DNA of 64,000 nucleotides from Porphyra umbilicalis (taxonomy: Eukaryota > Rhodophyta > Bangiophyceae > Bangiales > Bangiaceae), in contig KV919010.1 in NCBI GenBank assembly GCA_002049455.2, positions 55,738-119,737 on the forward strand, given 5' to 3'. The translations under genes were made by a program, and so were the position numbers. Each line of letters begins with the position of its first letter. Within the stretch, counting starts at the first letter, position 1. The notes beneath the pieces were generated by a model, which was not told where the DNA came from, did not search any database, and saw only the letters and a list, made by a program, of their open reading frames with translations. Shown here in pieces: positions 1-10,250 of this stretch.

Positions 1-1156
1 TTGTTTTCCATTCCCCTCTCTCCTCTGCCCCCACTCCCGTCTTTCCCTGCCCCATGGACTCCCAGGATTTGTTGGGCTCTGCTCGAGGGGATCTTTGCCT
101 CTCCTCCTGACCAACTGTCACCCGCCCGACAAGCTCCCTCCCTTAGCGCTGGCCCCTGCTCGGCATCACCCGCTCCTGACAGCTGTATTTGGCGCTCATA
201 ATATCACTCTTGGAGACTGCAAGGGGGGTGAGCAGGGGCGTTGGTTGCGTGGGGGGCACCGATATGGACAGGGTGTGCAGGGGCGGTTGGAGGGGGTTGG
301 ATAGCGAGTGAGGCCGAGGTGGGCGGAGGGGGACGGCGTCCGCCGGTTGGGAAGGGAGGGGGGGGTAGGCGGGCAGGGCTAAGATGGGCGGGGGGCGATT
401 GGGGTGAGCGCGGGTGGGCGGGCGCGGTTGGCGGGGATGGGCGGGGGTGGGTGGCGGGGCGTGGTGGGAGCAAGTTGGGTGGCGCTTAGCTTGTACGATA
501 GCAAAGACACTGTAAATTTGGCTATCTGTTATTAACGCCCACGAAGAAGCTGGGAAGATCAGCCCGCGACGTCCCCAGTTTTTCATGCCGCGATCTCCTC
601 AGGGATGTGACCGGAGCGGCACGCGCAAAAACGTCACTCGAGGTCGCAAACAGAGAACCGGCGACGTCTTGCTTGCGATCCCTACCGAGGCTGTTCCTCC
701 GAATTCTTGAAGTTCTGTGGGGGGCTTCTGATCTCGTTGTCTAGTTTTTCTGGCTATCAGCTGATCTGATGATCCAATCTGCGTTGCGCTAGTCACAGCA
801 TTCCCACCAATGTCGGGCCAACGCCGTATTGGGCACACGTTTCAGAAGCGTGTCTCACATTCGACGTTGGCCAGTTCTCGGGGCGGGTAACAATGTCAAA
901 CGTGCACGCGACGTTGCCAGTGGAGGGCAAGCGAGTTAAAACGCGAATGTACTTGCGTCCGATTCGGTGTCGGAGCCGTTGGCCCCGGGGCCAACGAGTT
1001 GCCAACCGAGCCTCCGTTGGCAACTCGTTGGCCCTGCGGACAACGGGTCCTGTGCTCTGATCGGCCCATGGCAGTTTCACGGGGTTAAATCAGTGACATG
1101 TGGCACTTCATATTGTCCTCAGATCGCCCGAGTTATCATATTTTTGTTTCGACAGC
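1..1156. other. No gene seen; G-rich tract inside
   Basis: I see no convincing gene here. Positions about 299-480 are strongly G-rich on the plus strand, with many runs of three or more G (GGGCGGG, GGGGGTGG and similar). This could form G-quadruplexes and explains the Pro/Ala-rich open frames on the minus strand. The rest is ordinary mixed-composition DNA up to the target site of the Tigger element. Confidence 0.6.
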
Positions 1157-1182
1157 TACAGTCATTATTCGGTTGAATCCGT

Positions 1183-1213
1183 CCCGGTTATATCCACAGT
1201 GGATATAACCGGG
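1183..1213. repeat. 31-bp near-perfect palindrome in the left end of the Tigger element
   Basis: Two 15-bp arms (CCCGGTTATATCCAC and its exact complement) surround one central base. It lies just inside the left TIR and includes the GGTTATATCC motif that is also near the right end. It may be a duplicated, inverted subterminal transposase-binding site. Confidence 0.8.
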
Positions 1214-1330
1214 CCGAAGAACGCACCACAGGCGCCGAGAGAACGGGGAATGTGGGCTGCAAACGCATTTATGATCCACCTTTTGAAATTATTCTAAGAC
1301 CGGATCAACTGACACTGATCCATGGATGAC

Positions 1331-1337
1331 TATATAA
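1331..1337 (+). promoter_or_regulatory. TATA box of the Tigger transposase gene
   Basis: TATATAA lies about 150 bp upstream of the ATG at 1484, which has the favourable context CACCATGA. An earlier in-frame ATG at 1322 is upstream of this TATA box, so 1484 is the more likely translation start. Confidence 0.5.
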
Positions 1338-1483
1338 CCCCTTCTCTTGGCGGTCGGATCAGAGCCAATCGACCTCCGGTGCGCGCCTTGTCACGGGCGA
1401 TCCGCCCAAATTTTGCGCACCTCCGCTCCTCTTCCAACCCCCGCAGCCACACCAACCGCACTTACCGCACTGTTCACATCACC

Positions 1484-3102
1484 ATGACGCTCGCAAGCGC
1501 CATTGACGCCGACGCTGCAGCTGCTGTGGCTGTCTTGGCCGAGAGCAGCCAGGCGTTGGCAGCGGAGCACGGGGAGAGTCTACGTGCGGCTGCTCGGGCG
1601 GCCGCTGTGACGGCGGATGCTGTCTTCTCGTCACCCCCTGCTGCACGGTCGCCGGCTCGACATGTTGGAGGCGCGCGCCGGCGCCGTACGCCGATGTCTT
1701 CGGACACAAAGCTGCGCGTCTTTGGCTGGCATGCAGCGGGGAAGAGCATCGACGTTATGAGCCGACAGCTGAACCAGCAGTATGACCGCAGCGGGCTTCA
1801 CAAGATCATCAAGCAGAAGGACGCCCTGCTGGCCCGAGCCGCCGAAGGAGCGGCGGGCCGCGGTCTCACTTTCAAGACAAGCAACTACCCGGACGTCGAC
1901 AAGAAGCACCTAGAGTGCTTCCTGGCCGTGCGCGCGAGGGGCCAGAAGCGTGTGCCGTGGTCACTTACCATCCTCCGGGCGAAGGCCGTACAGATTGCGG
2001 AGCACCTCGGTGTTACAGACTTCGCGGCGTCCAACAGCTCATCCAGCGGTAGGCGCGGCGTCGCGGCCTTTCGAACGTCGCGCTACATGGTTTTGGCGCG
2101 TCCGCCAATGTAGAGGAGGCGGCGGCGCGCATGGCTGCCATCCGGCAGCAACTGGAGGGCGTCGACTTGGACCTGTTGTACAATGTGGAAGAGACCGGGC
2201 TTCCATATCGGGGCCTACCATCGAGATCATACGTGCCTTCGGAGGTCCGTCGAACGGCTTGGGGGTCTAAGGCGATGAAGAGCAAGGACCTTGTCACTCT
2301 CACGCTGTGCTGCAACTCTACTGGCTCCCACAAGCTGCCGGTGACGATGATCAGCAAGGCGGTGCAGCCGATGTGCTTCGCAGGCAGGGGCAATGAGTGT
2401 CCCCTGCCCTTCTTCTCGCAGAAGTCGGCCTGGACGGACGCGTCGATCTTCAAGCGCTGGTTCGATGAAGTGTTCGTCCCAGCGGTGCGGGCGCGCACGA
2501 GACACCAAGTGTACCTGATCATGGACAACCTGGGCTGCCACAGCTCCATCGCCAACCCGCAAGTCACCATCATTGAGCTTCCGCCCAACACGACAGCTGT
2601 TTTCCAGCCGCTGGACGCTGGCATCATCGCGACGCTGAAGATCCGATACAAGAAGCTGCTGCTGCACCGAGTCGTCACCAACCTCGACGCCCTGCTGTCG
2701 AGCGAAGCGCGCGACCCCCGAGTACCGCGGGGAGGGGGTCTCGAATACGAGGGACACGCTCATCCCCTCGACGCGGCCAAGTTCATCCTGGCGGAGTGGA
2801 ACGAGATGCCGCCCGAGCAGAGTTTCCGCTGCTGGCTGAAGGCGGAATGCCTGCCCACCGAGGCCAACGATGAGCTGAGGCGCCAGCTGGGTGACATTCT
2901 GCCTGTCGCCGACAACGAGCACATGGACGTGTCTTCTCTGGTGGCCATGATGGCCAACACGACGCTGCAGCACGAGTTTGAGGGTGTGAGCGGTCCGGAC
3001 CAGGCGCAGGCGATGCGTCGCTGGCTGGTGGCTGAGACCGATGTTGAGGCCATCTATCAGACGGTTGAAATGGTCCTGGTTGGGGCGGACGATGACCAGT
3101 GA
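1484..3102 (+). pseudogene. Tigger/pogo transposase, frameshifted and with a stop
   Basis: The product would have bound the element ends and cut and pasted it. The N-terminal part has an HTH (about SSDTKLRVFGWHAAGKSI) followed by a CENP-B-type second HTH (YPDVDKKHLECFLAVRARG). The C-terminal part is a DDE_1 domain with YNVEETG, IMDNLGCH and QPLDAGII. The frame changes near 2039: the 5' part is open to 2113 in one frame, while homology continues in another frame from about 2041 (IQR, then an in-frame TAG at 2050-2052, then GLSNVALHGFGAS). A single lost base at a Trp codon would explain this. The first catalytic motif, normally NxDET, reads NVEET, so the first Asp has also become Glu. AATAAA follows the stop. 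A long overlapping minus-strand frame is a shadow. The gene is dead. Confidence 0.88.
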
Positions 3103-3160
3103 TGGGGCATGGGGGAGGGACACGAATGACGTTGACGCTCTATCAGGTTCTGCTAAGGCA

Positions 3161-3166
3161 AATAAA
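3161..3166 (+). terminator. Polyadenylation signal of the Tigger transposase
   Basis: AATAAA sits 58 bp after the TGA at 3100-3102 and inside the element, in the expected place for transcript 3' end formation. Confidence 0.55.
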
Positions 3167-3435
3167 TCTTGCTTTTCATCCCGTCTGAGATCCCCATAAA
3201 TGCTGCCTTCCATACTTCTTTCGCTGCCGAGTAGTATCGAAACACCTCATTGCAGCCCATCGCAAAGTCTCTCCAGGCGCTGATAACTTCCGTCAGCAAC
3301 TGTAAACAAAAATGGCGATGGATATAACGAAAAAATGACTGTACCCACGGATGGAATTTGGCACCTCTCGGAAGTGGACGGCCGCGTGTCAGCTCGGCCC
3401 AAGGGTCCGGATCGTTGAAGCGTGTCACGCATCCC

Positions 3436-3613
3436 ACATGCGTACATGGTAAAACACTTCAACACTCGACCCTCTTTCCGACGTCAAAAAGAGGTTGAAG
3501 CGATCCGCATCACCACCCACCAATGGCCATTCAAGGTGGTTCGAGAATCGCGCTTTCAACGTCAGAAAGGCCTCTCTCGTGAGCAAGATGTGGACAGCTG
3601 CTGGCCAATCAAT
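3436..3613 (-). repeat. Left copy of a ~180-bp inverted repeat
   Basis: The complement of this segment is roughly 80% identical to 6163-6355. Both translate to similar peptides (IDWPA, VH, LLTR, AFLTL, LEWP, DADRFN / NADRFN). The two copies face each other across 2.5 kb. This fits either long terminal inverted repeats of one element, as in MULE-like elements, or two independent insertions. Confidence 0.65.
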
Positions 3614-4437
3614 GGACCATCGATGAAGGGTGCTGTCCAACGGAACATAGTCAAGGTTACTGGGAAGGTCAACTCCAGAATATACGCAGCAGAGTTTGTC
3701 GTCCAGATACCTATGTGGCGTATAGTTCTTTATGTCGAAACTTGCAGCGGACACTAATCTTCTTCGTCATCGACGTCGGCACCATCGTCGTCCCTGGTCG
3801 TCGTGCCGCGGCCACCTCCACCCCCCCGCCCCGCCCTACCACATTATTCTTCCACCAGGAATATATCCTGCGAATCTTTCAAACTCACCACCACTCCGCT
3901 CTCCCCCGCTCCTCGTCCCCCCGCACTCGGTCACTCTCACCTCCACCTCCACCACCCCCCCCCCGGCCACTCTCACGCACCACTCTGGCCGCCCCCCCAT
4001 TCCCCCCCCCTTCGTCAATCCCTCACCACGCCCACTACTACCAGACACACGAACTCCACAGCGCGTCATAATCATAGCGTCACCGCATCAAGCTGCCCAT
4101 GCACCGCATCAAGCTGCTCATGCGAGCTGGCGGAGGGCAAGGGTGACAACGGTGCAAAGATGCAGGGGATTCGACTGCCGAGTGGTCGTGGCCAACGGGG
4201 GAGTCCAGCGAATGCCACTGGGCGGGCAAAAGCGGGAGGCCATGGTTCCGAACGCGACGCGACACCCCAGATCTATCCAATAAGAAGGTAGATTCGTAGA
4301 AAGTGTTTGTTGATCTACCAATTGATTGGTGCGAGCTCTGAGCGATTCGGTTGCGCGCCCTTTCATTCTTGGCTGCAATCGCCTCTCGGCCGTCAGAGCA
4401 CGTGCCTCGCCTCCCACGCGACGGCATTGGTTCTGAC
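3614..4437. other. No gene seen; C-rich stretch
   Basis: No supported gene. About 3790-4040 is a pyrimidine-rich low-complexity segment (CCTCCACCCCCCCG-like) open in several frames. The sequence ends at GTTCTGAC (4430-4437), the target duplication of the next element. Confidence 0.5.
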
Positions 4438-5574
4438 CAGGCCTCACCAAGGGTATCAGTTTCAGCCACGAGTACGGTATGTGGCTCGGATCCAGCCACC
4501 GAGTATTGGCTGACAGTGAGCCGGATTTTAGACATCCGAGTATGAGTATCGCTCAAACCTGACAGAGCGGGTATCAAGAGTACATACCCTTGAAGTTTTG
4601 GGACGTCGGTACCGAATGTCGTTCCGAGGCGCGGGTATGCGTATATGGCGCGTCGCCAAAGAATGATCGGATCTGAGAAACGCTCACAGCAAGTCACAGC
4701 AGTTCACAGCAGCTCACAGCACAGAATTTAAAATTGCTGTGATCGTCCTTGCCTCCCACAGAGCCATCCAGGAGCCCTCAGCATGCAATTTTATTTCAAA
4801 GCACAGTCACAGCACGGTCACAGCATGCTGCAACTTGCTGTGGAACTTGCTCGGATCCGATCATTCTTTGGCGACGCGCCATACCTTTTACAGGAATGCA
4901 CATTTCCTTCGTGCAGCTAACTTTGTAGTGTTGATACCAATTTATTCGTTAAGCGGCTGATGTCGTCGTGGTGCCGGACCTCCGTTGGCCCGAACGAGCA
5001 TTGTCACTGGGTCCGACCGGGTGGCGATCAGGGCTACAGGCCCTGTCGAATGCGTCCACCCCAAGGACCGATTGGAACTCTCGTTGGAAGTACAAGGAGC
5101 GAGCGAGAGGCTCGCAAAAGGCGAGACGAACGGGAGGGTTGGGAAGGTGACCGCCGCCGCGCCGCGTGGTGGGCGAGGAAGAAGATCGGGGCGGAGGAAC
5201 GGGGAGAGCAGAGAAGGATGACGGACGCCTAAGAGCGCAAGAGGGTGGATGGTGGGCTGTCACTCGCTTCGCACGCATGCAGATGCGTGATGTTGGCCCG
5301 AATCGCACGCTCTGCCTCTGCTCAGATTGCCAGGCATCAATTTGAAGTGGGAGTATCCGGTCAATTCACCGTCAAAAGTGTCGAATTATCCAGAATCGAG
5401 AGTACGAGTAACACTCTTGATACCCTTGGACGTCAAGTTTCGCGGGTGTCTGACCACTGCTCATTCACCGAGTATGGGTATTGGGGAAGGACCGAAAAAT
5501 CCCGCGAGTATGAGTATATACCCGAAAAATATACTCGAGTGATACTCTTCCCGAAATACTCTTGGTGAGGCCTG
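4438..5574. mobile_element. Non-autonomous hAT-like element with 8-bp target duplication
   Basis: The 1,137-bp element has inverted ends beginning CAGGCCTCACCAAG; the next base differs between the two ends and GTAT then matches. Exact 8-bp direct repeats GTTCTGAC lie at 4430-4437 and 5575-5582. An 8-bp duplication with a CAGG-type terminus is characteristic of the hAT superfamily. Both ends carry clustered GAGTAT/GGGTAT motifs, as expected for hAT subterminal transposase-binding repeats. No transposase frame is present, so mobilisation would need an enzyme from elsewhere. A TA-flanked MITE (4646-4881) is inserted inside. Confidence 0.88.
4646..4881. mobile_element. 236-bp MITE with perfect 28-bp TIRs, nested in the hAT-like element
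   Basis: TGGCGCGTCGCCAAAGAATG begins the left end and the right end is its exact complement over 28 bp (4646-4673 and 4854-4881). TA lies on both sides (4644-4645 and 4882-4883). The interior is built from repeated CACAGC/GCTGTG motifs in opposite orientations, so the single strand could fold back. The TA target and lack of coding capacity fit a Tc1/mariner-type MITE. It is younger than its hAT-like host. Confidence 0.88.
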
Positions 5575-5582
5575 GTTCTGAC

Positions 5583-6162
5583 CTTCGTTGCAGCCCCTCT
5601 GAGCTCGACGTCGGCATCTCGGACGACGCACTTTGCCCCATGCACGTCCCTCCCTCCCCTCCCCACAGTACGTCCGTCCCTTGCCTTCCCCTTTCACATC
5701 CCTCTCTCCCTCCCCTCCTATATGTCCCTGCCCCCCCCCTCTGACGCTCCTTCTCCGCCCCTCCCGGCTCTTCTTTTCCGCCTCCCGCCCTCTCCTCCCC
5801 CCGTGCACCCACCGCGTACCCGGGGGACATGACACACTTGCAGGTGGATGGGTGCTCCACGATGGGAGCTTCACCAGCCAGTGTAGAGTTTCCACGCCCC
5901 GGTGCTTGACGGGTCAGTGGTGGCGTGAAGGTGGAGGCTGATGAAATACAAGGAAGACGGGGGGGGGGGGGGAGGGGAGGTGGGAGCGAGGAAGGAGGAC
6001 GGGGGAGGCGGTGTCGCTCAGCCAAACTAAGCTACATGGTTTCATAAAATCCTTAGGTCATAAGATTTGCCAACTCTTATCGTCCAATTGTAGTTGAAAA
6101 GGCCCCCGCCAGGTAATGGAACAGAGAATGATTCTCCGTCTCAGTGGATAACGGGAGCGCTT
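5583..6162. other. No gene seen
   Basis: Contains pyrimidine-rich low-complexity sequence (5640-5810) and a G13 homopolymer near 5959-5971. Open frames are by-products of the composition. Confidence 0.5.
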
Positions 6163-6355
6163 ATCACGTGGCCATTGATTGGCCAGCAACTGTCCACGTC
6201 TTGCTCACGAGACAGGCCTTTTTGACGTTAAATGTGGGATACTCGAACAACCTTGAATGGCCTTTCCTGGGGGGTAATGCGGATCGCTTTAACCCCTTTT
6301 TTGACAACAGAAAGAGGGTCGAGTGTTGGGAGTGTTTTTCGATGCTCCACATGCG
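6163..6355 (+). repeat. Right copy of the ~180-bp inverted repeat
   Basis: Facing counterpart of 3436-3613, sharing GGCCAGCA, TGTCCAC, TTGCTCACGAGA, GACGTT, CTTGAATGGCC and AAAGAGGGTCGAGTGTT. It is embedded in a 97-codon frame whose peptide matches the translated left copy. That may reflect an old coding segment or just shared DNA. Confidence 0.65.
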
Positions 6356-6601
6356 GTGGCGCGTGGCCGAACGTGCTTTCGGGCGCGTCAGACACGCGGC
6401 GCGATCCTACCGACACTGGAAAAGCAAGTGGATCTGAGCGAATGAGGGGGCACACGAGGCGGGGCTGCTCCCAGCGGCCCCGCGTCAGGCCCTCCTCAGG
6501 CTACGGGGCCGCACAGGCCGCCACGTGTGCCCGCCAGCGCCGGTGCGCGCCCGCACCACCCCCGCCGCACCGAACGGCAGTGGCGGTGGCATACAACAGT
6601 G

Positions 6602-7763
6602 CCCATCGTCACGGCCGGCACAATCCCCATCCGTCCCCATCCGAAGCCTATCCGTATCCAAAACTCTGATGGATGGGCGTTATTGACGTCTGTGAGCGCT
6701 CCCCGATTTCCCATCCAAAGAGTTACTGGGATGGGCTTCCTCGACCGAGGCCAGTCAAAAGTCACCACACTTTTGTGCAGCACAGCCGTTACTTTCCGGG
6801 CCTTCTCACGTCTAAGAAAAAATTACGGCATCTTATTGGGCCAGCATCATTTCTACTCCTGTAGCGGGCCCTTGCGAACTGTAGCCCCCGCACTGCTCCC
6901 ATCTGGTCCGTCTGCTCAGCGGCATACGCGGCACGAGGTCGACCCTTACTTTCCTGCGATACAACTCCCATATTTCTCAGTCCTTGACGTTCAAATTTTG
7001 TAGATTGTGTCAACCCCGTCGACGTCACGACCAGACCGACGGTCGTCTTGTTCACGCCGACAGACAGCAACAGAAGATGACTTGGCCTGGAAAATTGCAA
7101 TGAGTCGGTGACATCGCGAAACGCCGTGCTTCACGCTGCGCTCCGCTATTCGCTTTGAGAGTGCAAGAAATCCGTCACTTGCACAGTGTGTTGTGAGACT
7201 CCGCAACTCGCCCAGCTCCCGCGAAAACGACCGCTCATGCAACGCGGCCCTGGATGCACAAACGCTGTAGCTCTGCTGCCGCCGCGACTTCACCTCGTCG
7301 GATTCGATGTCAGTGGTGAGGACGGCCGGCTGCAACCGAGGCCCGTGCAACTGACGTGCTTTGGAACAAAATACTTATACTTCCTGCAGACCAATTGAAT
7401 TGGCCCGAACAGCTGCGCGGTGTGGCCAAAACATGTGCGACTGGTAGCCAATGACATGGCCTTATGGTTTTGCGCCGGGTTTCTGAATACGAAACGGCCG
7501 AGCCTGCCGAGGATCACACGGTGTCTCTCGAGCGGGCCACCTCGACACGAAGGACTCCCGGGCGGAACTGGGGACCACGCCATCGGCCGGAAACGCTCAT
7601 CCGAAGCCCATCCAAAGCCCAGCGGTATCCCATCGAAAACTCTCATGAGTCCGCTTGGATGAGCAGGAGAAGCCCATCCGTCAACAACCAAAGAGTGACT
7701 AGACAACATCCAAGGCCCATCTACAACCCGCTTGGATGAAGATTCTTCCAGCCGTGACGATGG
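6602..7763. mobile_element. Candidate non-autonomous element bounded by imperfect inverted repeats
   Basis: CCCATCGTCACGGCCGGCAC at 6602 is matched by the complement of 7734-7763 (CCATCGTCACGGCTGG), and both continue into AATC..CATCC. Just inside each end, CATCC/GGATG motifs recur many times, like subterminal binding sites. No convincing target duplication was found, so the true ends may lie slightly outside. There is no transposase frame. Confidence 0.45.
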
Positions 7764-10250
7764 CCACCCTCATCACCGCTGGCACCGCAAACGCCACCCC
7801 CGCGCGCCCATGGCCATCGCCCCCATCCGGCCCACCGAAACTTCTGCCGTCCTGGACGCCCCTACCGCCGTTGGTCGCGCCCCCCCCCGGCTGCCGCCGC
7901 CCTCGCGGCTGTCGGTGGTCGCCAGCATCGCCGCCCTCGAGACTGCCGGCCCCCTCTTCGCGAACCGACGTCGGCCACCGCCTCCACGTCACCCGCCGCC
8001 GTCCACGACCGCCACCAACGCCACCCTCACTGCCGATGCCGCCACGCGCCGGCCGCCGCTCCCCCGCCGCTCCCGTCGCCGTCGGCCGCCACCGCCGGTG
8101 TCTGCCGCTGTCGCCCCCGCTGACTCTGCCGCCGTTGCCGTCGTTGGGCGCCCCAGCCTCGCCTGCCCATGCCGCCCGCTGCCGACGCCATTCCCGTCGC
8201 CGCCGTCCCCGCCCCCGCCGCTGTCAGCCGCCGATGTCATTTGCCGCTGACGCCACGCCCGCGTCCCCGCCGTCGGCGTCCGTCGCCCCCGCCGTCACCA
8301 CCTTCGCCGCCGCCGCCGACCGCCGCCTCCCCCGTCCTTTACCGACGCCAATCGCCCCCCCCATCGCCACCTCGGACCACAGCCCCCGCTTGCGCCGCCT
8401 CCCCCGCCGCCGCCGCTCAGAGCCGTCACCCCCGCCACCATCGCCGCCGCCGCCACCAGAAACCATCGGCGCCCCCCCCGCCGCCCCCGCCACCGTCGGT
8501 TGCCGCCGCCGGTGTTCGCGGCCACGGTTAAACCCCCCACCGTTGCCTTCACCGGCCTCCCCCGCTTCCCCTGCCCATACCGGTTGAGGTCGCCGCCGCT
8601 CCCGCCGTCGCCGTCCTCGCCCCTGCCGCTGGCGACCACCGGCGCCGCCGTGACCGGCGCCGGCGTCTTATACTTGTCTTCCCGCTGCCGCTCCCATCGG
8701 CTGCCTCGCCGTCGCTGCCTTTTTTGCCGCCGCCGACCGTCGATGCCGCCGTCCCCGCAGACCGCCGCATCGGTCGACCGCCGTCCGCGCCACCGCTACC
8801 GTTGGCGACGGCCGCCCCCGCCGTCGTATCGCGCGCCGCCGCCCCCGACGCCGCCGAGAACCGACGCCACCGGCCCGACCGTTGCCGCTCGCCTCGCCCG
8901 CCGCCGCCCCCGACGGCCGACCCCGCTGTAGCGCCTCCCCCGGCCGCCGACGACTGCCGCCGCCACCACTTCCGCCGACAGCCGGCCCCGTCGACCGCCA
9001 ATCGCTTCCCAGCTCCCGTCCCCGTCGTCGCCGCTTCCATCACAGCTGCCGTCGCCGCCGACGGCGGGCGCCACCGCCGCCTCTTCCACAGCCGCCACAC
9101 GTCCTCAGGCGCCGCCCCCACAACTGCCGTCGGCTGTTGCCGCCCAACCGCCGCTCCAGCCGACACCGCCCCGCCCGCCCCCGCTGACAGCTGCCCCCGA
9201 CGTCTCCGCCACGTCCACCACCGCCGACCGCCGAACCGATCGTCGCTGCTCCCGCCGACAACGCCAACGGCCGCCCCCGATCTCGCCGCCGCAGCCGGAA
9301 GCCGCCCCCGACCCCGCCACCGTGCACGCCGGCGCCGTGCGCGCCCCGCGCCGCCACAGACGGCCGCCCCTGCCGTCGCGCCCCCCTCCGCCGACGCTTT
9401 CTGCCGACCTTGCCGTCGCCGCCACCGCCGCCACTTCCTTCCGCCACCTTCGTCGTCTCCGCCGCCATCGTTAACCGCCGCCCCCGCCCCTGCGGCCCTC
9501 GTCGCCGTCGCCGGCCACCATCCTTGCCGCCCAAGCTGTTGCCGTCTCCAGTCGCCGCCCTCGCCTCTCCCGTAGATTCCGGCGTGTATGCCCCCCCCCC
9601 TCGCTGCCGCCGCACCATACATCCCCGCCGCCACCAGCCACTGCCGCTGCGCGCCCCGTCATCCCGCTGCCATCGGCCGCTGACCCACAAGCCGCCGCCG
9701 CCGCTGCAGCCGCTGTCGGCCAACCAGCCGCCGTCGTTCCCGCCGCCATCCTCCACCACAACGTCTGCCGCCAACGCCGCGGCCGCCAGGTTGAGCCGCC
9801 GCCCTTGCCGCAGCGGCCGTCTCCACCTCTGCCGTCGTCGGCCGCGGCGCGCGCCACCGCCCCCACCGCCGTCTGCTGCCCTCGCCCGACCCACAGCTTC
9901 CGTGACCATCCTCCGCCGTCCCGACTCCCGCGTCGCCATCCCTCGCCACGCCCTTCGCCGCGAAGGGCTCCCGCGCTGCGTCCCCCGCCTGGTCATCCTC
10001 CTTCCCCACTACCCCCACCGCCCTGTGCCACCAAACCCTCCGCCAGCGCCGCCGTCTACGGCCTCCCCCGCCCACCCCACTGTTGCCCCCTGCAGTCTCC
10101 GATTCTTTTGGATGGCTGCCGCTACAGCATCTGCGGGGTCAACGTACGTTGGCAGCCCCCCCGCAATTATTGTATTTTTCAAAACGCCACGACACAGCTC
10201 ATGCTTGTGCGGGGGAGTTTCTCACTTTGGAATTTTCGCCGATACGAACA
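7764..10250. repeat. 2.5-kb degenerate (CCG)n / GCC-rich low-complexity block
   Basis: The plus strand is almost entirely permuted CCGCCG, CGCCGTCG, CCCGCCG and similar trinucleotide-based words. A and T are so scarce that several overlapping frames stay open for 280-360 codons on both strands at once (for example 7736-8587, 8724-9575 and 9410-10288 plus; 8549-9634 and 9040-9996 minus). The predicted peptides are only Pro/Arg/Ala or Gly/Arg/Ala and have no domain. I therefore annotate a low-complexity block and no genes. Confidence 0.75.

Larger units (their letters stand above)
1159..3341 (+). mobile_element. Complete pogo/Tigger-type DNA transposon (Tc1/mariner superfamily)
   Basis: The 2,183-bp element is bounded by inverted ends that start CAGTCATT. 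The left end reads CAGTCATTATTCGGTT and the complement of the right end reads CAGTCATTTTTTCGTT; both then reach ATATCC, the left after an extra 15 bp. It is flanked by TA on each side (1157-1158 and 3342-3343), the target duplication of this superfamily. The CAGT start, TA duplication and a CENP-B-like HTH plus DDE_1-type transposase together identify pogo/Tigger. The single gene inside is broken, so the copy is non-autonomous. The ends are seen directly; the family is established knowledge. Confidence 0.9.

Noticed and set aside
8549-9996. Long overlapping open frames (up to 361 codons) on both strands in the CCG-rich block
   Set aside because: Several frames are open at once, peptides consist of Gly/Arg/Ala or Pro/Arg only, and no domain or ATG context supports any of them. 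They follow from the near absence of A and T.
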